Assembly: GCA_034620365.1 (NCBI GenBank)
Contig: JAQGEQ010000161.1
Span: 682,001-746,000 of the forward strand
Direction of reading: 5' to 3'
DNA: 64,000 nt
Source: Pegea sp. RAD2-039
Lineage: Eukaryota; Chordata; Thaliacea; Salpida; Salpidae
The position numbers and the translations under genes are program-made. Of the stretch, positions 43,089-56,214 are shown one piece after another. Position 1 is the stretch's first letter, and the number at the start of each line of letters is the position of its first letter. Below the pieces are notes generated by a model. That model ran no database searches. It saw only the letters and a program-made list of their open reading frames with translations, and was not told the DNA's origin.

Positions 43089-43690
43089 TTAAAATTTTTT
43101 GATATCACCAACTTGATATGGCATCCATGCACTGACATAGTATTCAAGCATTTGACATACGTACAATTTGAAGAGATTGATAAAGAAGTGTGGATCATTA
43201 GAATTAAAGGTCTTTATAATAATGTAGACAAGGTTGATTGGTTTTACAAAGATTTTGGGAACATATTTGTGCCATTTAAAGCCTGATGATAGGGTAATAC
43301 TAAGGTTTAGGACCGAAGATATTTGTGAAATAATAAATCTATTGATGGAACATTGGTTCAAGGAATTTGCACTTGGCTTACAAGAAAAAGTTATAAGTTC
43401 AGACTTTGTGGGCTGAATTCTGAGCTGCCAGTCCATAAACTAGCTGTCTACAGTGTGTAGTGTCGTTCAAAAATTTGAAAGATTGCAAGATAACAGCTTA
43501 ATATCATTTGCATACACAAACACACTGACATCATCTGCTGCTACCAGTCTTTTGATGAGGTCTTCAATAAAAATCAAAAAAAAAAAAGAAGTGAACCCAG
43601 AACAGAACCCTGAGGAACACTACTAGTGACTTGACTAGGAGTATATAAAGACCTTTCTACACGAGTTTGTTGGGTTCTACCTGATTAGTA
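43089..43690 (-). mobile_element. Decayed non-LTR (LINE) reverse transcriptase fragment
   Basis: Read on minus, the fragment carries in order SVPQGSVLGSL (the RT motif before the catalytic box), AADDVSVFVYANDIKLLSC (the catalytic YADD box, here YAND), then a thumb-like region: WQLRIQPTKSELITF, FKWHKYVPKIF and LFKLYVCQMLEYYVSAWMPY. This is the CR1/Jockey-like arrangement. Stops and frameshifts break the frame, especially between the catalytic box and 43436, and the first catalytic Asp is replaced by Asn, so it is inactive. Endonuclease and ORF1 are not present. An A-rich run lies near 43576. Confidence 0.88.
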
Positions 43691-44683
43691 ATCTTTAATC
43701 TACTTTGAGATAAAACAAAAGAGTACCTAACTTGATATCCTTCAAGATAAATAATAATGTTAATAAGTTAATGAGCGTGTGATGAGCGTGTGATGAGCAA
43801 GAAGACTTGATTGTCTAAAAATTGTAGAGAAGTACGTTTTCAAGTTTATCATGTTTTATGTTTGTTTGGTCGAGGCAAAAATAAAATATTAACAATTTTA
43901 ATTTTTTTAACTTTCAAATTTTCTTCAGGACATCTTTTTGAGTATGAAATAATTAATTTTCAAACAGTAATTGGTATACTTGAACATCCAATAAAGCTCT
44001 TTATTTGTTTTTAACAATCAAAAAGATAGTTTTTATCATAGTGACAAAGTACACAACAGAGTTAAATCAGCTTTTTAGCATTGTTCCTCGTCTCCATACT
44101 TTTTTTGTAATTCGGTAGTAAAAACAGTTTTAAAGTAAAATATTACTTAGAGAACAATTGTTGGTAGAAGCTATTTTTTTCAATTTAGTTACTTCTAACA
44201 ACACTTATCGTAATTTTTTATCAAAAGCAAGTCTTTATATCCTCACAGTAATTAAAATTGTTTATCTTTTAGTTTATACTGTTTTTATGTTTAAGGCTTG
44301 ATTGATTTTCACGTTTCCTTGGAGTTGGCAGCTGATAATGTAAATAAGTTTTTCAATTTTATTAATAATCGTATTCCGAATAAATATAAGTTGATTGAAA
44401 TGTATAATAACTCCAATAGTCTTTACGATATTATAATATTGAAAAAATATATATTAACTACAGTTTTAGCGTGTGTTAGAATATTTTAAATTATTATTTT
44501 TCAAAATTATTAGTAGCGATTAAATTTTAAGAATAATTTTTTAATAGATTTTAAACAAATACATTTTAATTAAATAATTTTAATTAATTAAATAACTTTA
44601 AATATACTGTTACAAAATTTGCAACTTGAATTTTAATTCAAAATTATTTTAATTGTTTTAAAGATTTTTCTTATCAATATAAA
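43691..44683. other. Spacer with a short tandem repeat
   Basis: AT-rich, no gene recognised. A short repeat of GATGAGCGTGT occurs two to three times at about 43769-43798. Confidence 0.4.
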
Positions 44684-47032
44684 ATGGGAAATAATAAAAA
44701 TGACTCAAACTTTATTTTGCAAGGAACTAAACCACCAACAAGGTAAAAAATTATTTAAAAAATTTTATTGTAGTAAAATGACTTTTATATTAAAAAGAGT
44801 TTTCAATTGAATTTTTTATCAGTGAATTAATATTCTAGGCAAAAGTCAGAAGAATATTTAACAAATAGTCAAAAGACTATTTCATCATCCAAATTAAATT
44901 CAAGTATGAGTCTACCAAAAGGTGAAAAAATGATTAAATTTATTTAAATTTAAATCTTTTTTATTTAAATTTAGATAAAAGTAGTCTATCTATTGAAGAG
45001 TTACAGCAATCTGTCGATAAATTAAAGCTAGATATGACGAAATTGAATGAAACATTACAAAGTAAATATGGTTCCAGCTTAATTTATCATGAAAAAGATT
45101 TAAAATCATTTGATGAAAACAAAGTGGAAGTTTCCAGGTTGAACTTTAAAAGTATTTTTGAACAAAATAAAAGTTTAAATAAACCTTGGATAAATTAAAT
45201 AAGAATAAATATATATAAAGATTAAATAACAGTTTTGAGCGAACTTTCAATTATTTCAGTGAAGACCCTGATCTTACTTATATGTTTCAACGAGAAGACG
45301 ACGAAGCTGTCAGTCAGCCTCCACATAAGGACCCTCAATGGTTTAATAACCCTAAGCATTTAACGAAACAATTGGGGGATTTCCCTGTGATGAATAAAAG
45401 TGGTATAAGTGATCGATTGGTGAGAACGACTGGTCGACCAAATGGAACCTTTGGTTCTGAATACTTCACAAAAGCAAGTTTAAACTTCTATACTTACTTT
45501 AGTTCAATATTTTACTCTTTCTTTTCAGAAAGAAAATTCTGATTTAAACTTGATAACATTAGCTGCTAGCACCGAGCACTTCCCAATTAGGCTTACCTCT
45601 CCTCATATAATCGGAATTCGATCTTTACTACCTCCCAAGTATTCTGTAAGAGGTCAAAATCCTGAGAGAGCCAAATCTCCTCTAAAACGCGCCAGGTTTT
45701 GACAAGTTTTAAACAAAAATCAACTTTTAATGGAATAAAATCGAATTTTTAAAGCGATTCAATTGAATCAACAATCCTCTTCAACGGATCAACAACTTTT
45801 GAAGCAGTCAATAAGAAAAATAGAAAGAATAGATCGTTGTCACCAAGAGCAGTGTGGATGCCAACTACCCCTAAAGCAAACGCAAGTGGTACCCCCATTC
45901 CCAAGTTTTCGCAAGAAAGGTTTTGAAATTACAATTTTTCAACAAACTAAATCTTTTTTTAATTAAATGGTGATTTTGTAATTTAATTTTTTGATAGATT
46001 TTTTAACAACAAAAATTGAAAATGTTACAAATTGTTAAATATTAAAATAACAATAAAAGATAACTTATGAAATTTATCATAAAGTTCATTGTGGAAAAAT
46101 ATTCAGGCTTAATTAATATATTATAGATACAAGGTATTTAGAAGATTTGTTGATAAAACTGAATTTATTATTTGTAATTGTTGATTTATAATCTTAACTT
46201 AAACAGGAAATCAAGAAGCAAACAGAGACCTGCTACTGCCAACGGTTTCAGAAGAAAGACATCTTTTAAGACTTCTTATAATCCAAGTTCTTATCAAAGA
46301 CCTTCGGTAAGATTTTGAGATCTACAAAATAATTGGAGGTCAATAAGATTTTCTTTTTTTAGCTGTACCCCCTACCGGGAGAAACAGAGCTAAACTTCTT
46401 AAGATCAGCAGATGCACTTGATACCAGGGGAGCTCTTGTAGATAACAGTCCCTATCAACAGGCTCTTTCCAAGTATTTTGGTATTAATGTCTGATAAAAA
46501 CTTCAACTTTTTTATTGATTCAGATTACGGTTGGAAAGATTAAGGGTTGAAGAGGAATATCTCCTACAGCTCAAACGAGAATCAGAGCTCGAAAGAATTC
46601 GTGGTCCTAAACCAAAATGGTCAGTAATCAATTATGACCCACAAATGTTTGTCTAGATTGAGTTTTGATAATTTAAATAAAACTTTTTTCCCATTAATTT
46701 AATTAAAGAAGTAGTTCAATTACTTCATGAAACATTTTAAAAGGTTCTATTTTATACAATATAACTTTTCTTTTAGAATTATAAATGAAATTGAACTTGA
46801 AAACAAAATTTAATTTTCAAATTTGAGAAACTTTTCTCGATTAAAATTAAATTGAAATTATTACAGGTATGAAAGTAAAGGGCCTCAGTTTCATTACGAA
46901 TGTAACAAAAACACCGAATTACATCGAAATAGTAAAAATTGGTCGGACAGCTTAGAATATCGCAAAGAGCTCTTGTGTGCTTCTAGAGAATTTACTTTAA
47001 ATATGAAAAACCCAGTTTCTTCCATTCAATAA
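44684..47032 (+). CDS. Unidentified 440-residue protein, ten exons
   Basis: Exons: 44684-44742, 44839-44921, 44975-45137, 45260-45473, 45529-45695, 45755-45919, 46207-46306, 46363-46472, 46524-46619 and 46867-47032. All phases fit. Intron 4 uses a GC donor (AAA|GCAAGT); a GT donor four bases later would put a stop in the next exon. The N-terminal third is charged with a short coiled coil (SIEELQQSVDKLKLDMTKLN). The middle is basic and Ser/Pro-rich (KKNRKNRSLSPRAVWMPTTP), as in disordered or microtubule-associated proteins. The C-terminal third has ALSKLRLERLRVEEEYLLQL, RIRGPKPKWYESKGPQFHYE and NWSDSLEYRKELL. No signal peptide or membrane segment. I do not recognise the family; a cytoskeletal or ciliary role is only a guess from composition. 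The first exon is the least certain. Confidence 0.75.
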
Positions 47033-50000
47033 TCGGATCCATTTCGTTTAAGTTTTCTTTTCAAACAAATTTTATTTTCAGTTAATAGTGTAGTTTTGTT
47101 GAAGTAGCAAATTAAGAAAAATAATCTTATCATGCATAGTTACGAAAAGTTACAGAAAAAATTAATTCTATACAATTTAATAATATTTCGATTTTTAGTT
47201 TTGTTAATTACTGCTAAACGTTAAATATAACTTTTGTAAATTTTAGCTTTAAATAAGTTTGTTTATCAAACTTTGAAAATTATTGAGTTTAATAAACTAA
47301 AAACTTTTCAAACTTGTAATCGTGTGACAAAATTTTTTTTGTAGAACTAGAAATTTAATTTTTTATGATAAAGAATTCGAATAAATAAAAATAATCTTGT
47401 AAAGTAACAGATATGATAATATAGATGGTGATATTAAACTATTAATTTTAGATTTTATTGACTGGCTTAGATATTAACCACTTATTATTTGTAATTAATA
47501 TAAATTATTCATTAATTGTTTTATATCCATTTCAAAAAGATATGATTTTTACTGTTTTAATCACTGAATAATTGAATTTATTAAATATAGTTTTGGAAAA
47601 AACTAAATAGTTTCAACTCGTTCATATTGTATTATTATAATGTATATCTTTAGTTCAACTAATTCTATAAAGTTCACAAAAAAGTTTACTCTTATCTCTA
47701 ATTATATTCAAAAATTGATAATAAAAAAGTTAACTTTTAAACATATTCAGCTTTCTAAATAATTTTTATCAAATGTAATAATTATATTTTTGTTCTTATA
47801 GATTAAGTTTATTTGTATGAAAAAATTTTTAGCTGCTTTAAACACCATCCTTATTTCTGATGATTTTAACAAACACAAAAAATCATACAAGTTAATTAAC
47901 ATAAAATATAACAATTTTATATAAGAAGATTTTTTCTTTGTCTCACAACTTAGCAAGTAAATTAAATTGTTGTGTGGACATAACAACAAGAGTAACAAGC
48001 TAAAAAATACAATTAAAGATACAAAAGACCATAATATTCCAAACTATTTCATATTTAAGGAATATCCTTTAAGCAAACCAATTTTCACAAAAATTAGAAC
48101 AGTATATAATCAAACTTTCTACTCAAATATCATTTCAATGAAAAGTTTTGTACACGAAGTAAAATGCTACGAATGTTTCAGATAAAAAAACAGTGAATAA
48201 AATTGTAAACACTAATTAGAGCTTAAGCCTAAGTGAGTAATTAAACTTGAGATATCGTGGTTATTATTAGACAGTAATTCAAAAGCAGACATATTTATAA
48301 GACATTTAGAAGAAATTCAAACTTTACTTTTAATTCAATCATTCGTCAATTTTCGTATGATACAAAAACATTAAGCTAACAACTTTCATTTCTTAGTTTT
48401 ATCTAATTTGTATATCTTAAATCATCTAATCTAAGTATGATTAAAATCAATTTTCTTTACTCTATTTTCTAAAATCTACTTCTAACTAAATGATATTCAG
48501 CAAAATTGCTATATTAAAAATCTATAACTTTATCAATAAAAGTAAGATCTTAGCAGTTTACGAATAAGAATATTTATAAACATATTATATAATAATTTTA
48601 GATCAAAATATTTCATGAAACAAGCTTTAAAATTATTTTTTGCTTTCAATGTAGTTTTGATTTTTTTAAGCTTGGTATTTCCTCGGAATTACTATGAAAA
48701 CATCTAGTTTTAAACTTAACTGTAAAAAAGCTGTCTTAAATGTTATATAAACTTTCTAGAAAGAATAGCTTTTTGTAGAACAAAATTTTTCGCCGGTTAG
48801 AATTAAGTTTTAGAAAACTGTAAACTTTTATCCTTAAATGGAACAACTAAATTCTTTTGTTTTAACAAAACAGCAGAACTAAAGTAAAATAACAAATTTT
48901 GATCTATTGGGGTATTTTAAAAGAACTAAAATAACTTCAATTGTATTTTAGTTTTATTTGTCCAACATTTCTATATAGGGCTCTTGTGTCAAAACCAATT
49001 TTTTATAGTCAAACTTGATAAGTAACAATTGCGTTGTTACTTTTTTGGAAAAAATTTTCTAAAGATAATATCAAGATATCAAATAATATAAGACTTTTAA
49101 TAAAGGATTAAATTAAAAAAACTTCAAATTAATTTTATATCATATCACATGAAATAGTTAGAATTTTAAAGTATCACCAACTTTCTAAATTTCAACAGAA
49201 TTGATTGAAGAGAGAAAAGATTTTCCGAAAATCATCAAATAATTTTTAATTCAATAAAATAAATAGGCGGCGTTTAAGTTTATAATACTTATTGTATTCT
49301 ATGCAATGAAACTGTCATATATAGTTTTTAAATTTTGATGGTACAGTAAATGAAATTGTAAAACTTTGTAAAAAAATAAATTTAAAAGAAAAAAAGTAAA
49401 ACTGCAAACTGTTTAAACTAAAAATTGACAGCATCCAAGTTCTTAGGCTTAATGCTTTTAACAGGTTTTAAACCCCAATGACTTTGTTAGCATTCTGTTT
49501 GATGATAAGATTATTTTCTGACTTGACTTACGTAAAATTTAAACCATATATCTTTCTCTATCAGTACAAAATTTTAATAATATTAAGATCTGTATTTTTA
49601 TCTTTTCATACTTCAACTTGAACTTAGTTAAGCAAAGTAGGAAAAATAATAAATCAACAAAAAAACTCTTTATACTAATTTATGTTATATTAGTAAAAGT
49701 AAACTTTAATCTTAAACAAATTTCACTGTTTTTTTTTTATTTATAAAATTGTTTAAGCCAGAATGTTCTTTATATATTTTAGAACAAAGGCTTATAAAGC
49801 TAAAAAGCTATAAAAATATAAGAAAATAGTAAATGAAATTTATTGTCAATTTAATATCAACTGAATCTATTGTTTAACTTTTTTGTCAAATATTTTGCAC
49901 AGAATATTTATCCAACTTTTAAATATATTTTTAAGTTTTGTTTTTGTTTAACAAATAAATAATTTTGAATTATAAAAATTAATACCTTTGAAACTAGAAG

Positions 50001-53000
50001 ATATTCTAATGATATCTTTGATTATAATTTTATTATGCCGGATTTTACACACTAATCTTAAAATAAAAGTAAACCATTAAGTTCAAGTGAATTTAAAAAT
50101 TTAAGTCGCATTTTTCGCGGAAAGAAAATTGATTTTGAATTTTAATCCTTGTAAAATTTGTAAGCTAATGAACAGGTTTGTGATTATCCGAAAATTGTTA
50201 AAATAAATCCGCCTTATCTTGATGTTGTTTGAATTAAAAAGTAGACTGTATTACGTTACATCATATGTAATCTTTACATAAAAAATCACTTCTAGAAAAT
50301 ATCTTTAGTACAACCATTTTATATGCTAATGGTTATCATGTTAATTGTTAAACTTGATTAATTTATGATTTATTTTCTTGTATTAATCTTTGTTAAAACA
50401 AGAGACAAAACTTATCTATAAAATAGTTTTATCTCTTAATAGAATCACCATACCATTAATTACAACCATTTGAAAAATTAATACTTTAGTAAGGAACAAA
50501 AAGTTACGAAAATTTCTCCTACTAACAAATAAATCTTAAAGAATATACTTTTATATTTCATTACGTATTTATTCAATAATTAAAGTTTAAAATCTAAATT
50601 CCTTTTCGCATATGTGAACTTGTGAAGACAACAAATTCTTTCATATTACGTAATCTTAATTTTTGTTGGTTTAAAATCTTTTAAAGAATGTTGGTAGAGA
50701 TAATTCTATATAAATTTGTAAAGGATAAACTATGCGAGACAGTTATAGGCTTTGTATTTTTCTGAGAGAGCTTAAAAATATTTAGATATGAAAATCTATT
50801 ATTGCAAGAAAGGTATTTCAAGATTTTCGAGAATTATACAATTTTTGATGATCGACTGTATGATATCATAATCAAACAAAGAGTTTTGAAGCTATGGTTA
50901 AAAATGACCAAATTTTAATTTGATTTCAACAACAAAAAAAATAAATTATAAACTTCAAAATACTGCTTAAAGTTTTAACTTGTAACAAAAAGATTTTTTA
51001 CTTTTTTAATTTGCACTAAAGTTGAGGAAAATTAACAACTATTTTCTCTTTCTATTTTCGTTTTCATGAAAATATTTTTCGGTATCCTTTAAAGACCACT
51101 TTAAAAATTTTTTGCATTCATATTTCTTCATCAAAGACTACATTATGAAGCAACAAATCGTTGAGTAGAGACCAATTTTCTGTTTTTAAAGTAGCAATTT
51201 TTGTACTTACTTAATTTCAATTATACTTAATTTTGTATAAAATTTTGGTATTGATACATTTTATAATAATAAATCTAATAGAAAGCACAAATAAGCATTA
51301 TATTAAAAAAACTCATTTAATCAAATTGAAACGAACAAAACTAGTCTGTGACACCTAAGCATTAGAATTTAGTTTTTTATCAAAAGCTATTCATTTTCCA
51401 CGAATTTTAAAAATAAAATGAATGTAATTAATTATTCATCATAAACTCAAGTCGATTATTGATAATAGGTAAAAAACAGTTATTTTATTGCATTATTTTT
51501 ATACATTAAAATTAAAAAATTTTAATAACATCATATAATTAATTAAAAATGTGATTTAAGTTTAATAAAAACTTGCTAATGATAATACACAGTATATTTT
51601 AATTTATTAAATTTTCTTAAATTATTTTCTAAAAATATTTCTATTTCAACTTTTCTTAAACATTTTTCACATTACTTTTTGTTGAGCATGTTTTATAAGA
51701 AGGCAGTTTTAGTTTAGAATGGAATTTTGTTGTAACTATAATCACCATTTTAGTGCAGGTTTAAAAATAAGCAACGATTTTCAACATGAATAGCTTCTTT
51801 GTTTTAACCAAATATTTTTTATGAAAACCTGTTATAAAGGTTTTCATTGAAAAAATATTAACTAATATCTAACCAAATATTTACCTTAACACTAATTTTT
51901 ATTAAATATAATTTCAATCAAATTTATTTACTTTACATAAAATTACAAAGTTTAATATTATCATATCTTTTCTCAAACTAATAGTAAAAAAATAAATAAT
52001 TAAGATTTTTTTGCCATTGATCAATAAACAAATAATATTGTTTCAACAAATTATATATTTTGAAAATGAAATGTTTTTTTTTCGCATTGCAGATAAATTT
52101 TATTGTGGTATTTTAAATAAATTTCTTTTATTTATAGTTTTAAATATGAGCAAATTGCTGCTGCAACTTGTTAAAGATTAAAAATTGAAGTTTGAGAATA
52201 AAAATCCTATTATTTCTAAATATGATAATCTATTTAATCAGCAAATGTTAAATCCTTTTATAAGATACAAACGATAATTATTCAATCATATTTTTGCAAA
52301 CAAAATGTAAAAATAGTGGCTTTTGACAAAATATGTCTAAGGGTTAAAAAAAAAACTTTTAAATAATTTTTGAATCAAATCAATAATCAAAAAAATTAAA
52401 TTCATGACAATGCCATATAAATACTTGATAGTGTGAAACAAAAAAAAACGCTTAGCATAACTCTAAAATATAATTTCTATTTTAGGGATTTCAAACAAGA
52501 ATTTAATATCTGAGTAAATATTTAAATAATCACTGTTAATGAAAATTAAACTTTGCTTTTCTGAGTTTTAAGTCTCATGATTAAATTATTACAAATATTT
52601 CATTAAGTTTTAATTTCTATAAATTTTAAAACAGCTATAATAAGTAAAATTTAAAAAAAAATACTGTCAAAAAACGATAAGAATTTAATAAAACGAAATA
52701 ATTTGTTGACGAAAAATCTACAATTTATATTAAAAATTAAATTATGCAACTCTATAATAATGTAAACTTTGACTTAAAGAATCATACACAGCATTAATTG
52801 TTTTGATCAAAAGATTACCGGTTAAACTTATGAAAAGATTTTATGATTTGTGGAATAGAGTTATTTGAAAAATAATTGATTCATTTCATGCACTAAGTTT
52901 GTTGAGAATAGAATCTATAAAAGTGTTATTAGTAATGTAAAAAGGCGACAGAGCTAATTAAAGTTTGGAAATCGTTAAAATGATTTTAAGGTTAAACACA

Positions 53001-56000
53001 CTAGACAAAACTAAATATTACAGAAAAAAATTAATTTAAACCTTCTTAAAATGCTTTTACTTGCTTTCATTAGAATTTTTAAAAAGGTAACTTAAAGAAA
53101 AGAACTGTTATTACTTTAATTTATTGCCGTTTGTATATAACGCTAATGCAATGTTTTAAGAAAGAATTTCGAGTTTACACTAGGCTTTAGAATCTGTCCA
53201 AAGTGATTTTACCCATTAATTTAAAAATAAAAATCTTGATGAAAAATGGTTTTAGTAAAATTGAAAAATATTTTTGCAAAATTATTTGATAAGTAAATAA
53301 AAATTTCAGATTTGAACATAAAAGTAAAATATTCTTCGTATCAATTTTAAAAATTTATCAGATAAACATGTTTTTAAATAATTTAAACCAAAATTTAATT
53401 TAAAAAATAAAACACATTTTTTGTACTCGGCCAAATTTATTACTTACGCTGGCGCATAAGCGATATAAGAACACAATTTCAAAGAGGAACCAATTGTTAA
53501 AAACAAAGAATTGAATGAATTTATATAGTTTGTTTATATGAACAACCAACAAGTATGAAAAATATATTTACAACTTTAAAGCAGCGACCAACAAAATTGT
53601 TTTGATTTTTAAAACTATTTAACTTTTAAGATTACTACTTAAAAATAAATAAAAACCACCAAAAATAAAGTTATAGACCAATTAACTGCTGTGAATTATA
53701 AGAAACGAAATTGTTCTTAAATTGTACTTCATTACTTGAATGGCTTTTTGATCAAAATATAAAATGATATGAAATACGCTTCATCAAAAATGGTATTATA
53801 TAAAATATTAACATTTCTTGATTGTTACAAAAACTACATTTTCAATAACAAATAAAAGTAAAAAATCATGTATATGACTAATCAATTTGTTTCAAGATTA
53901 CATAAATTGCCAAGAATTTGTGGATTTAAGATTGTTCAAACAAAATAGAGGCAAGATATAAAAAACCTCTTCAAAGCTACATTGGTTTGATTAAGTGTTA
54001 AGCTTTGCTTCATTTGATTCTTACAAGTAAAAAACGTGGAAGAAAAAATGATAAAAGTTGAAATGTTATTGTTAAAAGGCACTTGTACATCACAAGCCAT
54101 TGTGAAAAAGTCAGTATTGATAACTATTTAAACAATCATCAAATGCTGATTTGTTTACAAAACAACCCATCAGAAAGAATGTAATAAAAAGGTTTTATCT
54201 ACAAATTGTGTAATTGAAAGCTTGTGTATGAATTAATGAGACAAAAATATTTGCTTCATATGAAATAAACAACACAAGTTGGAAAAAAGATACACAAAAT
54301 AAAAAGTTTTGTACAGCAATTCTTCAGGTACTACGACAAAAGCTTTATTGTTTGCAATATATTTTGTGAAATCCAAAAGCAGTGTAAAAGTTGATTGAGG
54401 TTTGCTAGACTGCTAAGAAATTTGTCAGTTTCTATCTGCTACTAAACATTCAGAAATATTTTGAGGAGTGATTAATGAATACAACAATATAATTGCTTGC
54501 TGACGAGTAAAAGCTGGTAAAAGTTGATATGAACATGCAACATTTTTACTCAAATTAATTTAGATTACATCTGTTAGTTATTAAGTTGAAATAATTTCTA
54601 ACCCGATCACTTGAACGGATTTCTGAGAATCAACTTCAGTTCGTTAGATGAGAGATCCTCTTATTAGTAGCGGTGTTACATCAAATGATCTTTTGTGTTC
54701 GTCACTCGATGCAGTGATCAGTATGTAACTGTATGAGGGTTTAGAGAAGAAGAAAAGACACAGAAAAAGACGTGTTTGTGAAAAGACGTGTTTGTGAAGT
54801 GTATAAGTTTCATTGACTGGTCTACTTTTTGTGATAACACAAATTATTCAAAAGTAATAAAATTAAATGATAATCAGATTAAAATAATCAAAATTTAATC
54901 AAATAGGCACAGGAAAGGCACTTGATTTTTAAACAAATTAACCAAAAATTGTTTAAATTATCATTTGTGAAAAACACAAGCAACTACAAGTAATGTTTGT
55001 TGATGATTAAAACAGTAATTTAAATCCACAAAATCAGGCAGCTTAAAAATTGATAGTATTATATGTTTTCAACGTTGGCAACAGTCTTTAAATCTTGTGT
55101 TCCTGCTGATGTGCCACAGAAGCAGGATTAGTTAGTTGCTACATGATTTAGTGTGTTAAAAAGATGTTGGTGAACAAAGATTTTATGAAAATGATTGAAG
55201 AGATGTGAAAAGGGGGTGAAGGGGGTAAAAAAATGTAAAATCTGATTAGTAAACACGACAATTCACAGTTTAAATCATTGAACAAATGGTTAAGCATAGG
55301 CAAAAATGTTAAAAATAGCATGACAATTAAAAAAATTAAGGTTAAGAGACATACATAGGTTATAGAACGTGGTGCTTTGTAATTAGGTTTGATACAAGCA
55401 AATTAAGAAATTGTTTAATTGATTCAACTACGTTTTTACCACACTTGTGGATTAGAAAGTTTTAATTTTTAAAGTTTTTGAGATAAAAAAGTGAAAAACA
55501 TATAAACATGCAGATTGTAGGTTACAAATTGGTTTATAAAAAGTTTTGAAATGTCCTAACCTGAAAGGTAACTAGAGCGAAAGTGACAATTTTTCAAAAA
55601 GTGATTATTTGGTAGAAATTTGAAATTAATAAACTTATGCATTTGGAGAATTTTATCATTATCAACTTTTTATTATCGTTGAGGTAAATCCTAATAAAAT
55701 TGTGGTTTAGTACCGGTTTAGTTAGTGAAAGACCCGCAACCTACCCAAAATGTTCATTTTTAAAGTACTTACATTTGAACAAGGTTAATTAAGTTTTCAA
55801 TCAAGCGATAAATAGATTGTTGATATAGAAAAAAAAATTAAAAGGCGCAGAAGTTTTAGGGAATATTTTTGAATAATTAGTTTGGTGATTTATTTGAAGC
55901 TTTTAAGTTTTTTGGAGTGATAGAATTTTGATTTAGTTTTTAGGGTTTTTTTAGAAACCAAACAACGCATTGTAAGATGTAATAAATTTTGTCATAGTTT

Positions 56001-56214
56001 TATTATGAGCCTATATACAAATAAGTGAACAAAATTTTATCATATACAGACGTAATACCATTTGATATCAATGTGCATAATTGGTAAAGACATTTTAAAA
56101 AGATAATAAAGAAATACAACAGCCTAAAAAGTTTCAACTCAACTAAAACATTTGTATGTTTTCCTAATTTTTTTTTGCGCTAATAGTATCATGTATAACG
56201 TATGAAAATTTGTT
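47033..56214. other. 9.2-kb gene-free, very AT-rich region
   Basis: No exon, RNA gene or mobile element could be supported on either strand. Longest frames are under 85 codons and compositionally AT-driven. The right part lies downstream of quaking on its strand and may hold a long 3' UTR. A less AT-rich island sits at about 54600-54830 and includes a perfect 16-bp tandem duplication (AAAGACGTGTTTGTGA) near 54767-54798. Confidence 0.5.

Noticed and set aside
47747..48185. Short overlapping frames on both strands
   Set aside because: Low-complexity AT-driven translations without splice structure or homology.
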